From NCBI GenBank assembly GCA_946886855.1, contig CAMPJJ010000119.1, positions 1 through 14,775 of the forward strand: a DNA stretch of 14,775 nucleotides, read 5' to 3'. A model generated the notes under the pieces. It saw only the letters and a list, made by a program, of their open reading frames with translations. It was not told where the DNA came from and did not search any database. This document shows positions 1 through 6,415 of the stretch, in pieces. Source of the DNA: an uncultured Roseateles sp. (lineage in GTDB: Bacteria > Pseudomonadota > Gammaproteobacteria > Burkholderiales > Burkholderiaceae). The translations under genes and the position numbers were made by a program. Position 1 is the stretch's first letter; each line of letters begins with the position of its first letter.

Positions 1-48
1 GGTGAAGGGCGTCAGTCCCTCTTGAAGGTTGCCGTGCCGGGGGAGCGC

Positions 49-78
49 TTGACCCGGTCGAAAGCTGCCCGCTACATT
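49..78 (+). promoter_or_regulatory. Predicted sigma70 promoter of the TetR-family gene
   Basis: A -35-like TTGACC (49-54) and a -10-like TACATT (73-78) are separated by 18 bp. They lie about 115 bp before the TetR-family start, and a palindromic operator-like sequence directly abuts the -10. The pairing of promoter and operator makes autoregulation likely. This is an inference from sequence only. Confidence 0.55.
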
Positions 79-96
79 ACTGACCGGTTAGTCAGT
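79..96. promoter_or_regulatory. Palindromic operator, probable TetR-family binding site
   Basis: An inverted repeat, ACTGAC-N6-GTCAGT, spans 18 bp and starts one base after the -10 hexamer. A bound repressor here would block promoter escape. The ACTGAC/GTCAGT arms around a GG core resemble operators of TetR-family regulators that control drug efflux pumps and themselves. The adjacent gene encodes such a regulator, so it is the natural ligand of the site. A divergent target gene may lie beyond the left edge of the window. Confidence 0.6.
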
Positions 97-142
97 TATT
101 GACTGCGCAGACCCCGCGCGCTGTGCGCGCCCCTCACCCCCA

Positions 143-166
143 CCCTCTCCCGCAAGCGGGAGAGGG
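143..166. repeat. Inverted repeat, probable dispersed intergenic element
   Basis: A perfect 11-bp inverted repeat, CCCTCTCCCGC and GCGGGAGAGGG around AA, follows a C-rich CCCTCACCCC tract at 131-140. This C-rich tract plus CTCTCCCGC-AA-GCGGGAGAG layout recurs between genes of many high-GC proteobacteria, from memory and not checked here. It lies in the transcribed leader of the TetR gene, 25 bp before the start codon, and would form a stable RNA hairpin there. Confidence 0.5.
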
Positions 167-190
167 AGCAAGAAGTCCCGTTCCTTCAAC

Positions 191-916
191 ATGCCTCGCG
201 CTTCCGCCAAGACGGCCGCTCCAGCGCCGTCGCCCGCCGCTCCGGCGCCGTCGTCCGCTCGACAGCGGCGCAAGGAGGCGCGGCCGCAGGAGCTGCTCGA
301 GGCCGCGCTGTCGCTGTTCGTGGAGAAGGGCTTTGCCGCCACCCGCTCGGAGGAGGTCGCCGCCCGGGCGGGGGTGTCCAAGGGGACGCTCTACCTGTAC
401 TACCCGTCGAAGGAGGAACTCTTCAAGGCGGTGGTGCGCGAGGCCATCGGCACCAAGATCGCCGAGGGCGTCTCGGAGCTGGGCAAGCACCAGGGCTCGA
501 TGGCGGAGCTGTTGACCTGGATGCTGTGGAGCTGGTGGGAGCGCATGGGACTGACGCCCGCCGGCGGCATCCACAAGATCATGATGAGCGAGGCCGGCAA
601 CTTCCCGCAGCTGGCCGCCTTCTACAACGACGAGGTCATCGAGCCCAGCTGCGCGCTGCTGGCCGAGGTCGTGCGCCGTGGCATCGCCTCGGGCGAATTC
701 CGCGACGTGGACCCCGACGTCTGCGTGATGGTGCTGATCGGGCCGGTGCTGCATCTGGTGCTGCATCAGCACTCGATCGGCGCCGCGGGCGTGGTGCACG
801 ACCACAAGCCGGCGCCCGAAGCCGTGCTCAGGCTGCAGCTCGACCTGATGTTCGAGGGACTCCTCAACCGCCCGCGTCCCCCATCGGGGCCGGCCACGCC
901 GCAGCCGACCGCCTAG
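191..916 (+). CDS. TetR/AcrR-family transcriptional repressor
   Basis: This is a 241-residue DNA-binding repressor. After a low-complexity Ala/Pro/Ser N-terminus (about 1-22) comes a basic stretch and the TetR helix-turn-helix (about 30-77), with the family signature GVSKGTLYLYYPSKEELF around residues 61-78. The all-helical ligand-binding C-terminal part follows. Its EAGNFPQLAAFYNDEVIEP region resembles the AefR-like type of C-terminal domain. The ATG at 191 is the only Met before the HTH; it has no clear ribosome binding site. A promoter with an abutting palindrome lies upstream, so autorepression is likely. TetR regulators of this kind often control RND efflux operons. A tolC-like gene lies 1 kb downstream, but no pump genes are in the window, so the target is unknown. 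Confidence 0.9.
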   Translation: MPRASAKTAAPAPSPAAPAPSSARQRRKEARPQELLEAALSLFVEKGFAATRSEEVAARAGVSKGTLYLYYPSKEELFKAVVREAIGTKIAEGVSELGKHQGSMAELLTWMLWSWWERMGLTPAGGIHKIMMSEAGNFPQLAAFYNDEVIEPSCALLAEVVRRGIASGEFRDVDPDVCVMVLIGPVLHLVLHQHSIGAAGVVHDHKPAPEAVLRLQLDLMFEGLLNRPRPPSGPATPQPTA

Positions 917-919
917 AAT
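914..919 (+). promoter_or_regulatory. -10-like TAGAAT before the Pcm-like gene
   Basis: TAGAAT overlaps the TAG stop codon of the TetR gene (914-916) and sits in the context CTAGAATCCGC, a motif repeated before efp, hup and ppiD in this window. No convincing -35 was found. It would give the methyltransferase gene its own transcript with a leader of roughly 75 nt. Confidence 0.4.
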
Positions 920-939
920 CCGCCCGCATTGACGCCCCC

Positions 940-961
940 GCTTCCTGACCGCTTCCTGACC
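940..961. repeat. 11-bp tandem duplication in the tetR-pcm gap
   Basis: The sequence GCTTCCTGACC occurs twice head to tail (940-950 and 951-961), 23 bp after the TetR stop codon. It is downstream of the candidate -10 and is probably a simple slippage duplication in the leader. Confidence 0.7.
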
Positions 962-1000
962 GCATTTGGCGCGCCGTGCGGCGCCAGAGGATCAAAGAAC

Positions 1001-1654
1001 ATGAACTTCGAACAAGCCCGCTTCAACATGATCGAACAGCAGATCCGCCCCTGGGATGTGCTGGACACCTCGGTGCTGGCCCTGCTGGCCGTGGTCAAGC
1101 GCGAGGACTTCGTGCCCGCCGCCTACCGCAACGTGGCGTTCACCGACGTCGAACTGCCGCTGGCCCACGGCCGCAAGATGCTGCCGCCCCGGGTCGAGGC
1201 CCGCTGGATGCAGGAGCTGCAGATCGAGCGCCACGAGAAGGTGCTGGAGATCGGCACCGGCGCGGGCTACATGGCCGCGCTGCTGGGCCACAAGGCGCAG
1301 CAGGTCTTCAGCGTGGAACCGGATGCGGAGCTGGCCGGCGCCGCCCGCGACGCGCTGCGCCGCAACGGCGTGCTGAACGTGACGGTGGTCGAGGGCGACG
1401 GCGTCCAGGGCCTGCCCGGCGAGGCGCCCTTCGACGTGATCCTGCTGTCGGGCTCGGTGGCGCAGGCGCCGCAGGCGCTGCTGGACCAGCTCAAGGTCGG
1501 CGGCCGCATGGGCGTGATCGTCGGCGAGGAGCCCGCGATGACGGCGCGCATCATCACTCGGACCGGCGAACGCGCGTTCACGACGAAGAACCTGTTCGAG
1601 ACGGTGGTCCAGCGCCTGGACGGTTTCGACACCGGTTCGCACTTCACCTTCTGA
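1001..1654 (+). CDS. Pcm-like SAM-dependent methyltransferase (protein-L-isoaspartate O-methyltransferase family)
   Basis: This 217-residue protein has the class I methyltransferase fold of the Pcm family. SAM motif I is VLEIGTGAGY (about 81-90), the acidic end of strand 2 is FSVEP (103-107), and the GDG loop is at 132-134. The N-terminal REDFVP (35-39 region) is typical of Pcm. True isoaspartyl methyltransferases carry a GQTIS-type substrate motif where this protein reads HGRKMLPP (56-63), so repair of isoaspartate is not assured. The ATG at 1001 is chosen because AGAGGA (986-991) lies 9 nt upstream; the frame stays open to a TTG at 929. It sits just before a tolC-type gene, an arrangement seen in other Burkholderiales, where these proteins are annotated only by homology. 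Confidence 0.85.
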   Translation: MNFEQARFNMIEQQIRPWDVLDTSVLALLAVVKREDFVPAAYRNVAFTDVELPLAHGRKMLPPRVEARWMQELQIERHEKVLEIGTGAGYMAALLGHKAQQVFSVEPDAELAGAARDALRRNGVLNVTVVEGDGVQGLPGEAPFDVILLSGSVAQAPQALLDQLKVGGRMGVIVGEEPAMTARIITRTGERAFTTKNLFETVVQRLDGFDTGSHFTF

Positions 1655-1759
1655 AGAAGGCCGCGGCGGGGCTTGCAGCCCGTCGCGCGGAATTGCCGTC
1701 AGGCGGTGCGAAGACTGCAAGTCGTCGCATTTCTTTCGAGACAGGCGGGGGAGGTGATC

Positions 1760-1765
1760 TATAAC
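1760..1765 (+). promoter_or_regulatory. Candidate -10 (TATAAC) of the tolC-type gene
   Basis: TATAAC lies in an otherwise GC-rich gap about 140 bp before the tolC-type start. No clear -35 was found. If used, it yields a leader of about 130 nt containing a two-part hairpin. Confidence 0.4.
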
Positions 1766-1774
1766 CTCGCCCGC

Positions 1775-1815
1775 GGCACCCGGGTCGGATCGGAGGCGAT
1801 CGATCCGGCGGTGCC
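1775..1815 (+). repeat. Two-part inverted repeat in the tolC-type leader
   Basis: Outer arms GGCACC (1775-1780) and GGTGCC (1810-1815) enclose inner arms CGGATCG (1786-1792) and CGATCCG (1801-1807) around an 8-nt loop. As RNA this forms an interrupted hairpin just downstream of the candidate -10. A further GGATCGATCC palindrome lies at about 1863-1872. No riboswitch family is recognised. The role, if any, is unknown. Confidence 0.45.
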
Positions 1816-1903
1816 GAGGTACTGAATCCCGGTCGCGGACCCTCCGCGGCCGGTCCGCAGTTGGATCGATCCGAAGAACATCACATCGACACGAGGATGC
1901 CTC

Positions 1904-3274
1904 ATGGCCGCTGAACGCCGTCCGTCTCCCATCTCCCGCCTGCCGCGGGTCTCGCTCCTGGCCGCGGCGCTCGCCCTGGCGGCGGGCGCGGCCCAGGCGC
2001 AGAGCCTGCAAGAGCTGTACGACGCGGCGCGTGTCTACGACGCCACCTACCTGGCGGCGCGCGCCACGGCCGACTCGGCGCAGTACCGCTACGGCCAGGC
2101 GCAGGCGCTGGCCCGTCCGAGCGTGGGCCTGGGCGTCGGCGCGACGCGCAATGAGGTCGACCTGCCGGCGATCGCCGACGGGCGGGGCGGCACGGTCAAC
2201 TCCGGCTGGCAGGGCAACACGGTCAGCACGGCCGGACTGAACGCCAGGTACGCGATCTTCAACCGTCCGAACATCGGCAGCATCGAGCAGGCCCGCCTGG
2301 GCGTCGACGTCGCCCAGTCCGACCTGGACACGGCCGAGCAGGACCTGATCGTGCGCGTGGCGCAGGCCTACTTCGACGTGCTGGGCGCCAAGGACACGCT
2401 GTCGACCTCCAGCGCGAACAAGGCCGCGATCGCGGAGCAGCTGGCCTCGGCCAAACGCAACTTCGAGGTCGGCACCGCCACCATCACCGACACCCGCGAA
2501 GCGCAGGCCCGCTATGACCTGGCGACCGCGCAGGAACTGGCCGCCGACAACGACCTGCGCGTCAAGCGCGTGACGCTGGACCAGCTGGTCGGCCGCGTCG
2601 GCGTCGAGCCGCGTCCGCTGGCCGTGCCAGTGGCGCTGCCGCCGGTGGTGCCGTCGACGGTCGACCCCTGGGTCAGCGTGGCCGAGGGTGCCCATCCGGC
2701 CATCCGCAAGGCCCAGCTGGGCCTGGACATCGCCAAGATCGAGATCGAACGCGCCCAGGGGGCCCGTTGGCCCACGGTCGACCTGAACGCCTCGCTGGGC
2801 GTGCAGCGCCAGACCGGCGAGGGCGTCAGCTACACCGGCAACACCAAGCAGGGGTCGCTGGGCGTGTCGGTGAACCTGCCCGTGTACACCGGCGGCCAGA
2901 TCACCAATCGCATCAAGGAGACGATGTCGCTGGAGGAGAAGTCCCGCAACGACCTCAACTTCGCCCGCCGCAGCGTCGAGGAAGGCACCAAGCGCGCGTT
3001 CTTCGGCGTGCAGTCGCTGCAGGCGCAGGTGAAGGCGTACGAGGCGGCCGAATCGTCCACCAAGCTGGCGCTGGAAGCGACGCAGCTGGGCTACAAGGTC
3101 GGCGTGCGCGTCAACCTGGACGTGCTCAATGCCCAGACGCAGCTCTACACGACCCAGCGCGACCTGGCCAAGGCGCGCTACGACGTGCTGGTCAACAGCC
3201 TCAAGCTGCGTCAGGCGTCCGGCCAGCTGCGCCCCGAGGACGTGACGGCGATCAACACGCTGCTCGCGAAGTAA
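1904..3274 (+). CDS. tolC: TolC-family outer-membrane efflux/secretion channel
   Basis: This 456-residue protein is an outer-membrane factor, which forms a trimeric beta-barrel and periplasmic alpha-helical tunnel that serves type I secretion systems and RND/ABC/MFS efflux pumps. A signal peptide ends in AAGAAQAQS, with cleavage likely after Ala32. Two internally homologous helical repeats follow, with typical segments such as LIVRVAQAYFDVLGAKD (about 148-164) and RAFFGVQSLQAQVKAYE in the second half, and the C-terminal GVRVNLDVLNAQTQLY motif. Length fits TolC proper. No lipobox is seen, unlike NodT-type factors. The ATG at 1904 has GAGGA (1893-1897) 6 nt upstream. No inner-membrane partner is adjacent, which is normal for a shared TolC. 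Confidence 0.92.
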   Translation: MAAERRPSPISRLPRVSLLAAALALAAGAAQAQSLQELYDAARVYDATYLAARATADSAQYRYGQAQALARPSVGLGVGATRNEVDLPAIADGRGGTVNSGWQGNTVSTAGLNARYAIFNRPNIGSIEQARLGVDVAQSDLDTAEQDLIVRVAQAYFDVLGAKDTLSTSSANKAAIAEQLASAKRNFEVGTATITDTREAQARYDLATAQELAADNDLRVKRVTLDQLVGRVGVEPRPLAVPVALPPVVPSTVDPWVSVAEGAHPAIRKAQLGLDIAKIEIERAQGARWPTVDLNASLGVQRQTGEGVSYTGNTKQGSLGVSVNLPVYTGGQITNRIKETMSLEEKSRNDLNFARRSVEEGTKRAFFGVQSLQAQVKAYEAAESSTKLALEATQLGYKVGVRVNLDVLNAQTQLYTTQRDLAKARYDVLVNSLKLRQASGQLRPEDVTAINTLLAK

Positions 3275-3291
3275 GTCGGCGTCCCCTGAAG

Positions 3292-3313
3292 AAAGCCGCC
3301 TGCGGGCGGCTTT
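3292..3313 (+). terminator. Hairpin terminator after tolC
   Basis: A perfect stem, AAAGCCGCC and GGCGGCTTT, closes a TGCG loop 17 bp after the tolC stop. The 3' T run is short, so it may act as a bidirectional or weak intrinsic terminator. It separates tolC from yaaA. Confidence 0.7.
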
Positions 3314-3358
3314 CGTCCATCCGGGGGGCAGGTGACAGGTCTTGCGCATCGGACGCGC

Positions 3359-3364
3359 GACAAT
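3359..3364 (+). promoter_or_regulatory. -10-like GACAAT directly before yaaA
   Basis: GACAAT ends 7 nt before the yaaA ATG at 3372, so transcription would begin at or next to the start codon and give a leaderless mRNA. There is no ribosome binding site in the 7-nt gap. The same layout precedes earP, uvrC and pgsA. Confidence 0.45.
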
Positions 3365-3371
3365 CCGGTCC

Positions 3372-4157
3372 ATGCTTTTCGTGATCTCCCCCGCGAAGTC
3401 CCTGGACTACGACACCCCGACCCCCGAGGCCGTCGCCGCGCTGGCCAGCCGTCCGCAGTTCGTGCCGCAGTCGGCCGAACTGATCGGGATCCTCAAGACC
3501 CGCTCCCCGGCCGACATCGGCGGTCTGATGGACATCTCCGAGGCCCTGGCGACCTTGAACGTGGCGCGCTATCACGCGTGGTCGACCCGCTTCACCGACA
3601 GGAACAGCAAACCCGCGGTGCTCGCCTTCAACGGCGACGTGTACGACGGCCTGCAGGCCGCGACGCTGTCGCTGGACGACCTGCAGTGGGCGCAGCGCCA
3701 CCTGGCGATCCTCTCGGGCCTGTACGGCGTGCTGCGGCCGCTGGACCGGCTCCAGCCCTACCGGCTGGAGATGGGCACGGCGCTGGAGAACGACCGGGGC
3801 GGCAACCTCTACGCCTACTGGGGCGACACGATCGCCGAGCACCTCAACGCACGGAGCGCGCAACTCGCCTCGCCGGTGATCGTGAACCTGGCGTCGCAGG
3901 AGTATTTCAAGGCCGCGGCCCGCAAGGTGCTGAAGCCGCGCGTCATCGAATGCCAGTTCGAGGACTGGAAGAACGGCCGCTACAAGATCATCAGCTTCTT
4001 CGCCAAGCGTGCGCGCGGCCTGATGGCGCGCCATGCGATCCAGCATCGCATCGGCACGCCGTCCGGATTGCAGGACTTCGCCGCCGACGGCTACGCCTAT
4101 GCGCCCGAGGCGAGCGAGCCGGACCGCCTGGTGTTCCGCCGCCGGATCGCCGGGTGA
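3372..4157 (+). CDS. yaaA: Peroxide stress protein YaaA (UPF0246/DUF328)
   Basis: This 261-residue protein matches the YaaA family across its length. It starts with MLFVISPAKSLDYDTP and contains NGDVYDGL (about 94-101), LSGLYGVLRPLDRLQPYRLE (about 115-134), NLYAYWGD (about 146-153), IVNLASQEYF and a C-terminal KIISFFAKRARGLMAR. E. coli YaaA, of very similar length, is induced through OxyR and limits intracellular free iron and oxidative DNA and protein damage during peroxide stress. The fold is known to bind DNA-like substrates, but the biochemical reaction is unsettled. The ATG at 3372 is preferred over an upstream in-frame start at 3342 because homologues begin MLFVISPAK. No OxyR site was recognised. 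Confidence 0.93.
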   Translation: MLFVISPAKSLDYDTPTPEAVAALASRPQFVPQSAELIGILKTRSPADIGGLMDISEALATLNVARYHAWSTRFTDRNSKPAVLAFNGDVYDGLQAATLSLDDLQWAQRHLAILSGLYGVLRPLDRLQPYRLEMGTALENDRGGNLYAYWGDTIAEHLNARSAQLASPVIVNLASQEYFKAAARKVLKPRVIECQFEDWKNGRYKIISFFAKRARGLMARHAIQHRIGTPSGLQDFAADGYAYAPEASEPDRLVFRRRIAG

Positions 4158-4251
4158 TCCGCGATGAATGAGCGGCCAAGCGTCAGCAGGACCTGCTTCC
4201 GGGCACACCGGGATACAGGCACAGACCCATCAGTTTGATACCGTTGCGGAT

Positions 4252-5121
4252 ATGAGTAACTCGCAATACCTCACGCCCGAACTGCGCGACTGGGTGGCCA
4301 CGCAACTGCGCAATGGCATCACCCGCGAGGCGCTGTACCAGGCCATGCTGACCAGCGGCTGGCAGCCCGACATGGCGCAGCAGGCGCTGGCCGAGCACCG
4401 GCCGTTCGAGGCACCGATCGAACCCTTGCGGCTGCCGGAGCTCCCGGAGCCCGCGATCGCGGCCGGCTCCCTGCCTGAACCCGACCTCAGCGAGCAGCGC
4501 AGCGTGCTGCTGCCGGACGGCCACCGGGTCGAGATCCTGATGGCGCTGCAGCGGCCCCGGGTGATCGTGTTCGGGAACCTGCTGTCCGAGCAGGAGTGCG
4601 ACGCGATCGTCACCAACGCCGGGCAACGCCTGGCGCGTTCGGAAACGGTCGCGGCGCAGCGCGAGGGCAGCGAGGTCAACGCCGCCCGCACCAGCGAAGG
4701 CATGTTCTTCGAGCGCGGCGAGAACGAGGTCGTGGCCCGCATCGAACGCCGCATCGCGACGCTGCTGAACTGGCCGGTGCGCAACGGCGAGGGCCTGCAG
4801 GTGCTGCGCTACCGCGCCGGTGCCGAGTACCAGCCGCACTACGACTACTTCGACCCGCGTCACGCCAGCAGCAAGGCGATCCTGGAGCGCGGCGGCCAGC
4901 GGGTCGCCACCATCGTGATGTACCTGAACACGCCGACGCGCGGCGGCGCGACGGTGTTCCCGGACATCAAGCTCGACGTGATGGCGCAGAAGGGTAACGC
5001 GGTGTTCTTCAGCTACGACCGGCCCGACCCCGCGACGCTGACGCTGCACGGCGGCGCGCCGGTGGTCGACGGCGAGAAGTGGGTCGCCACCAAGTGGTTG
5101 CGTCAGGGCGAGTTCGTTTGA
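4252..5121 (+). CDS. Prolyl 4-hydroxylase-type 2OG-Fe(II) dioxygenase
   Basis: This 289-residue protein couples 2-oxoglutarate decarboxylation to hydroxylation, probably of a prolyl side chain. An N-terminal helical module (about 8-49, UBA-like: ELRDWVATQLRNGITREALY) and a Pro/Glu linker (about 51-80) precede the catalytic jelly roll. The iron ligands are visible as His196 and Asp198 (QPHYDYFDP) and His266 (TLTLHGGAPV); Lys276 (GEKWVATKW) is the 2-oxoglutarate anchor. RTSEGMFF (147-153) and IVMYLNTPTRGGATVFPD are P4H hallmarks. The ATG at 4252 is chosen over 4168 because the N-terminal module begins there; no ribosome binding site is obvious for either. The substrate is unknown; a Pseudomonas relative hydroxylates EF-Tu. 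The next gene encodes a Pro-rich secreted protein. Confidence 0.88.
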   Translation: MSNSQYLTPELRDWVATQLRNGITREALYQAMLTSGWQPDMAQQALAEHRPFEAPIEPLRLPELPEPAIAAGSLPEPDLSEQRSVLLPDGHRVEILMALQRPRVIVFGNLLSEQECDAIVTNAGQRLARSETVAAQREGSEVNAARTSEGMFFERGENEVVARIERRIATLLNWPVRNGEGLQVLRYRAGAEYQPHYDYFDPRHASSKAILERGGQRVATIVMYLNTPTRGGATVFPDIKLDVMAQKGNAVFFSYDRPDPATLTLHGGAPVVDGEKWVATKWLRQGEFV

Positions 5122-5146
5122 TGCGCTTTGATGCGATTTGACGCGG
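5117..5146. repeat. Three 10-bp tandem repeats over the dioxygenase stop codon
   Basis: TTTGATGCGC (5117-5126), TTTGATGCGA (5127-5136) and TTTGACGCGG (5137-5146) follow head to tail. The first contains the TGA stop (5119-5121). The 10-bp period matches one DNA turn, and the array lies 18 bp before the -10-like TAGACT of the next gene, so it could be regulatory or a slippage product. Confidence 0.75.
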
Positions 5147-5164
5147 CCTTCACCGGCCGCCCGC

Positions 5165-5170
5165 TAGACT
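5165..5170 (+). promoter_or_regulatory. -10-like TAGACT before the KQGA-repeat gene
   Basis: TAGACT in context GCTAGACTCG lies 62 bp before the ATG at 5233. A TTGACG hexamer at 5138-5143 within the tandem repeats is 21 bp away, which is too far for a standard promoter, so a -35 is uncertain. Confidence 0.35.
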
Positions 5171-5232
5171 CGTGTCCATCGCCACGAGCGCCGGCCTCCG
5201 GTCGGCGCGTCCCGAAGAAGAAGGAAATCCCC

Positions 5233-5631
5233 ATGAAGTCGTTGATCGCCGCCCTGAGCACCGCCTTGCTGGCCACCGTCGCGCAGGCGCAGGTCCAGCC
5301 GCAGGCGCAACCGGCGCCTCCCGCGACGGCGCCGATCCCGGCCGCGCGTGCCGAGATGGCGGCCCCGGCCGCGCCCATGGCCAAGCCGGCCGAGGACACG
5401 CACGGCGCCGGCAAGCACAAGGCCGCCGGCAAGACGGCGAAGCAGGGCGCAAAGCAGGGTGCGAAGCAAGGCGCCAAACAAGGCGCAAAGCAGGGCGGCA
5501 AGCACGCTGCCGCCAAGAAGTCCGGCGCCAAGAAGAAGCCTGCGCAGCACGCCTCGTCGGGCAAGTCGGGCTCGAACAAGGTCGCCAACGCCAAGCCGAA
5601 GAAGAGCAAGCAGCGCCACGCTGCGGCTTGA
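5233..5631 (+). CDS. Small secreted Ala/Pro/Lys-rich protein with KQGA repeats
   Basis: I do not recognise a family. The 132-residue product has a clear signal peptide (MKSLIAALSTALLATVAQAQ; cleavage likely after the AQA near residue 19). The mature protein begins Gln/Pro/Ala-rich (about 20-55) and then becomes strongly basic, with five KQG(A/G) tetrapeptides (about 70-89) and a Lys/Ala/Gly/Ser tail resembling the C-terminus of histone H1. It has no Cys and no visible fold, so it is probably disordered and polycationic in the periplasm or outside the cell. The ATG at 5233 has AGGA (5222-5225) 7 nt upstream. The gene has its own candidate promoter and ends before a strong terminator. Possible roles, such as binding LPS, DNA or peptidoglycan, are guesses. 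Confidence 0.75.
   Translation: MKSLIAALSTALLATVAQAQVQPQAQPAPPATAPIPAARAEMAAPAAPMAKPAEDTHGAGKHKAAGKTAKQGAKQGAKQGAKQGAKQGGKHAAAKKSGAKKKPAQHASSGKSGSNKVANAKPKKSKQRHAAA
5440..5499 (+). repeat. Five 12-bp coding repeats (KQGA)
   Basis: Five consecutive 12-bp units encode KQGA, KQGA, KQGA, KQGA and KQGG. Synonymous codons vary between units (AAG/AAA, CAG/CAA, GCA/GCG/GCC), so the peptide is better conserved than the DNA. This points to protein-level selection or an old expansion rather than a recent slippage event. Confidence 0.85.
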
Positions 5632-5666
5632 TGCCGGTTGAGGATCACCTGAGCGTCGTGGGCGCC

Positions 5667-5682
5667 GCTCCCTGACGGGAGC
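5667..5682 (+). other. Small hairpin after the KQGA-repeat gene
   Basis: GCTCCC and GGGAGC enclose TGAC 35 bp after the stop codon, with no T run. It may stabilise the mRNA 3' end ahead of the stronger terminator at 5711-5738. Confidence 0.35.
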
Positions 5683-5710
5683 CGGGTCGGAGATCGCGGA
5701 TCCCGGACAG

Positions 5711-5738
5711 AAAAAAACAGCCCGCGGGCTGCTTTTTT
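5711..5738. terminator. Bidirectional intrinsic terminator between the KQGA-repeat gene and efp
   Basis: The perfect palindrome CAGCCCGCGGGCTG (5718-5731) is flanked by A7 on the left and T6 on the right (5733-5738). It therefore has a U tract in both directions and should terminate both the plus-strand small-protein gene and the minus-strand efp transcript. Confidence 0.9.
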
Positions 5739-5782
5739 CGTGGGGCGCCGGGCCGTTCAGGCGCTGGCGCGGTGCCGTCGAC

Positions 5783-6337
5783 TCAGACGCGCTTGCGGTA
5801 CTCGTGCGTGCGCGTGTCGATTTCGATGTTGTCGCCTTGCGCCACGAAGATGGGCACGGGGATCTCGAAACCGGTGGCGATCTTGGCGGGCTTCAGGACC
5901 TTGCCCGAGGTGTCGCCCTTGACGGCCGGCTCGGTCCAGGTCACTTCACGCACGACGCTGGTCGGCAGTTCCACGGAGATGGCCTTGCCGTCGTAGAACA
6001 CCACTTCCACTTCCATGCTGTCCTGCAGGTAGTTGATGGCGTCGCCCATGTTCTCGGCTTCCACCTCGAACTGGTTGTACTCGGAGTCCATGAACACGTA
6101 CATCGGATCGGCGAAGTACGTGTAGGTGCACTCCTTCTTCTCCAGGATGATCTGGTCCATCTTGTCGTCGGCCTTGAAGACGACTTCGGTGCCCGAGTTG
6201 TTCAGCAGGCTCTTGAGCTTCATGCGCACGGTGGCGGCATTGCGGCCACCGCGGCTGTATTCGGTCTTCAGCACGACCATGGGGTCCTTGCCGTGCATGA
6301 TCACGTTGCCGGCGCGAATTTCTTGTGCGATCTTCAT
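5783..6337 (-). CDS. efp: Translation elongation factor P (Arg32 type)
   Basis: EF-P binds between the ribosomal P and E sites and rescues ribosomes stalled on polyproline. The 184-residue length and three-domain layout (KOW-like N-domain about 1-64, then two OB domains) are standard. It starts [12 protein letters not shown] and carries [18 protein letters not shown], placing an Arg at position 32. That is the residue rhamnosylated by EarP, unlike the Lys of the E. coli type modified by EpmA/EpmB. The modifying enzyme is encoded immediately upstream on the same strand. The ATG at 6337 is chosen because homologues start there; the frame runs on to 6373. A -10-like TAGAAT lies in the 78-bp gap, so efp probably has its own promoter as well as any read-through from earP. 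Confidence 0.97.
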   Translation of the reverse strand: MKIAQEIRAGNVIMHGKDPMVVLKTEYSRGGRNAATVRMKLKSLLNNSGTEVVFKADDKMDQIILEKKECTYTYFADPMYVFMDSEYNQFEVEAENMGDAINYLQDSMEVEVVFYDGKAISVELPTSVVREVTWTEPAVKGDTSGKVLKPAKIATGFEIPVPIFVAQGDNIEIDTRTHEYRKRV

Positions 6338-6395
6338 GATGATTCCGGGAGAAAGAGTCCGAAAGCCGCGCAATCAGAACGCGGAAAAGCCGCGC

Positions 6396-6401
6396 ATTCT
6401 A
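6396..6401 (-). promoter_or_regulatory. -10-like TAGAAT before efp
   Basis: Read on the minus strand, CTAGAATGCGC lies about 58 bp before the efp ATG, just past the earP stop. It matches the motif before the pcm-like gene, hup and ppiD. The leader also holds two copies of GCGCGGCTTT. No clear -35 was found. Confidence 0.45.
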
Positions 6402-6415
6402 GCTCGAAAGCCCCC

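Noticed and set aside
1..48. Divergent gene start at the left edge
   Set aside because: An AGAGGGA on the minus strand looks like a ribosome binding site, but no start codon follows at a suitable distance within the window.
1655..1700. Terminator after the pcm-like gene
   Set aside because: Only a short GGGCT/AGCCC stem without a T run is present, which is not enough to call.
992..3373. Open frame of about 790 codons on the minus strand opposite the pcm-like gene and tolC
   Set aside because: Its translation is Arg/His/Gln/Leu-rich low complexity with no recognisable domain, as expected from the antisense frame of GC-rich genes. The plus strand holds two clear families there.
4168..4251. 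Upstream start at 4168 for the dioxygenase
   Set aside because: The extra 28 residues show no motif, and there is no ribosome binding site. The ATG at 4252 starts just before the conserved N-terminal helices.
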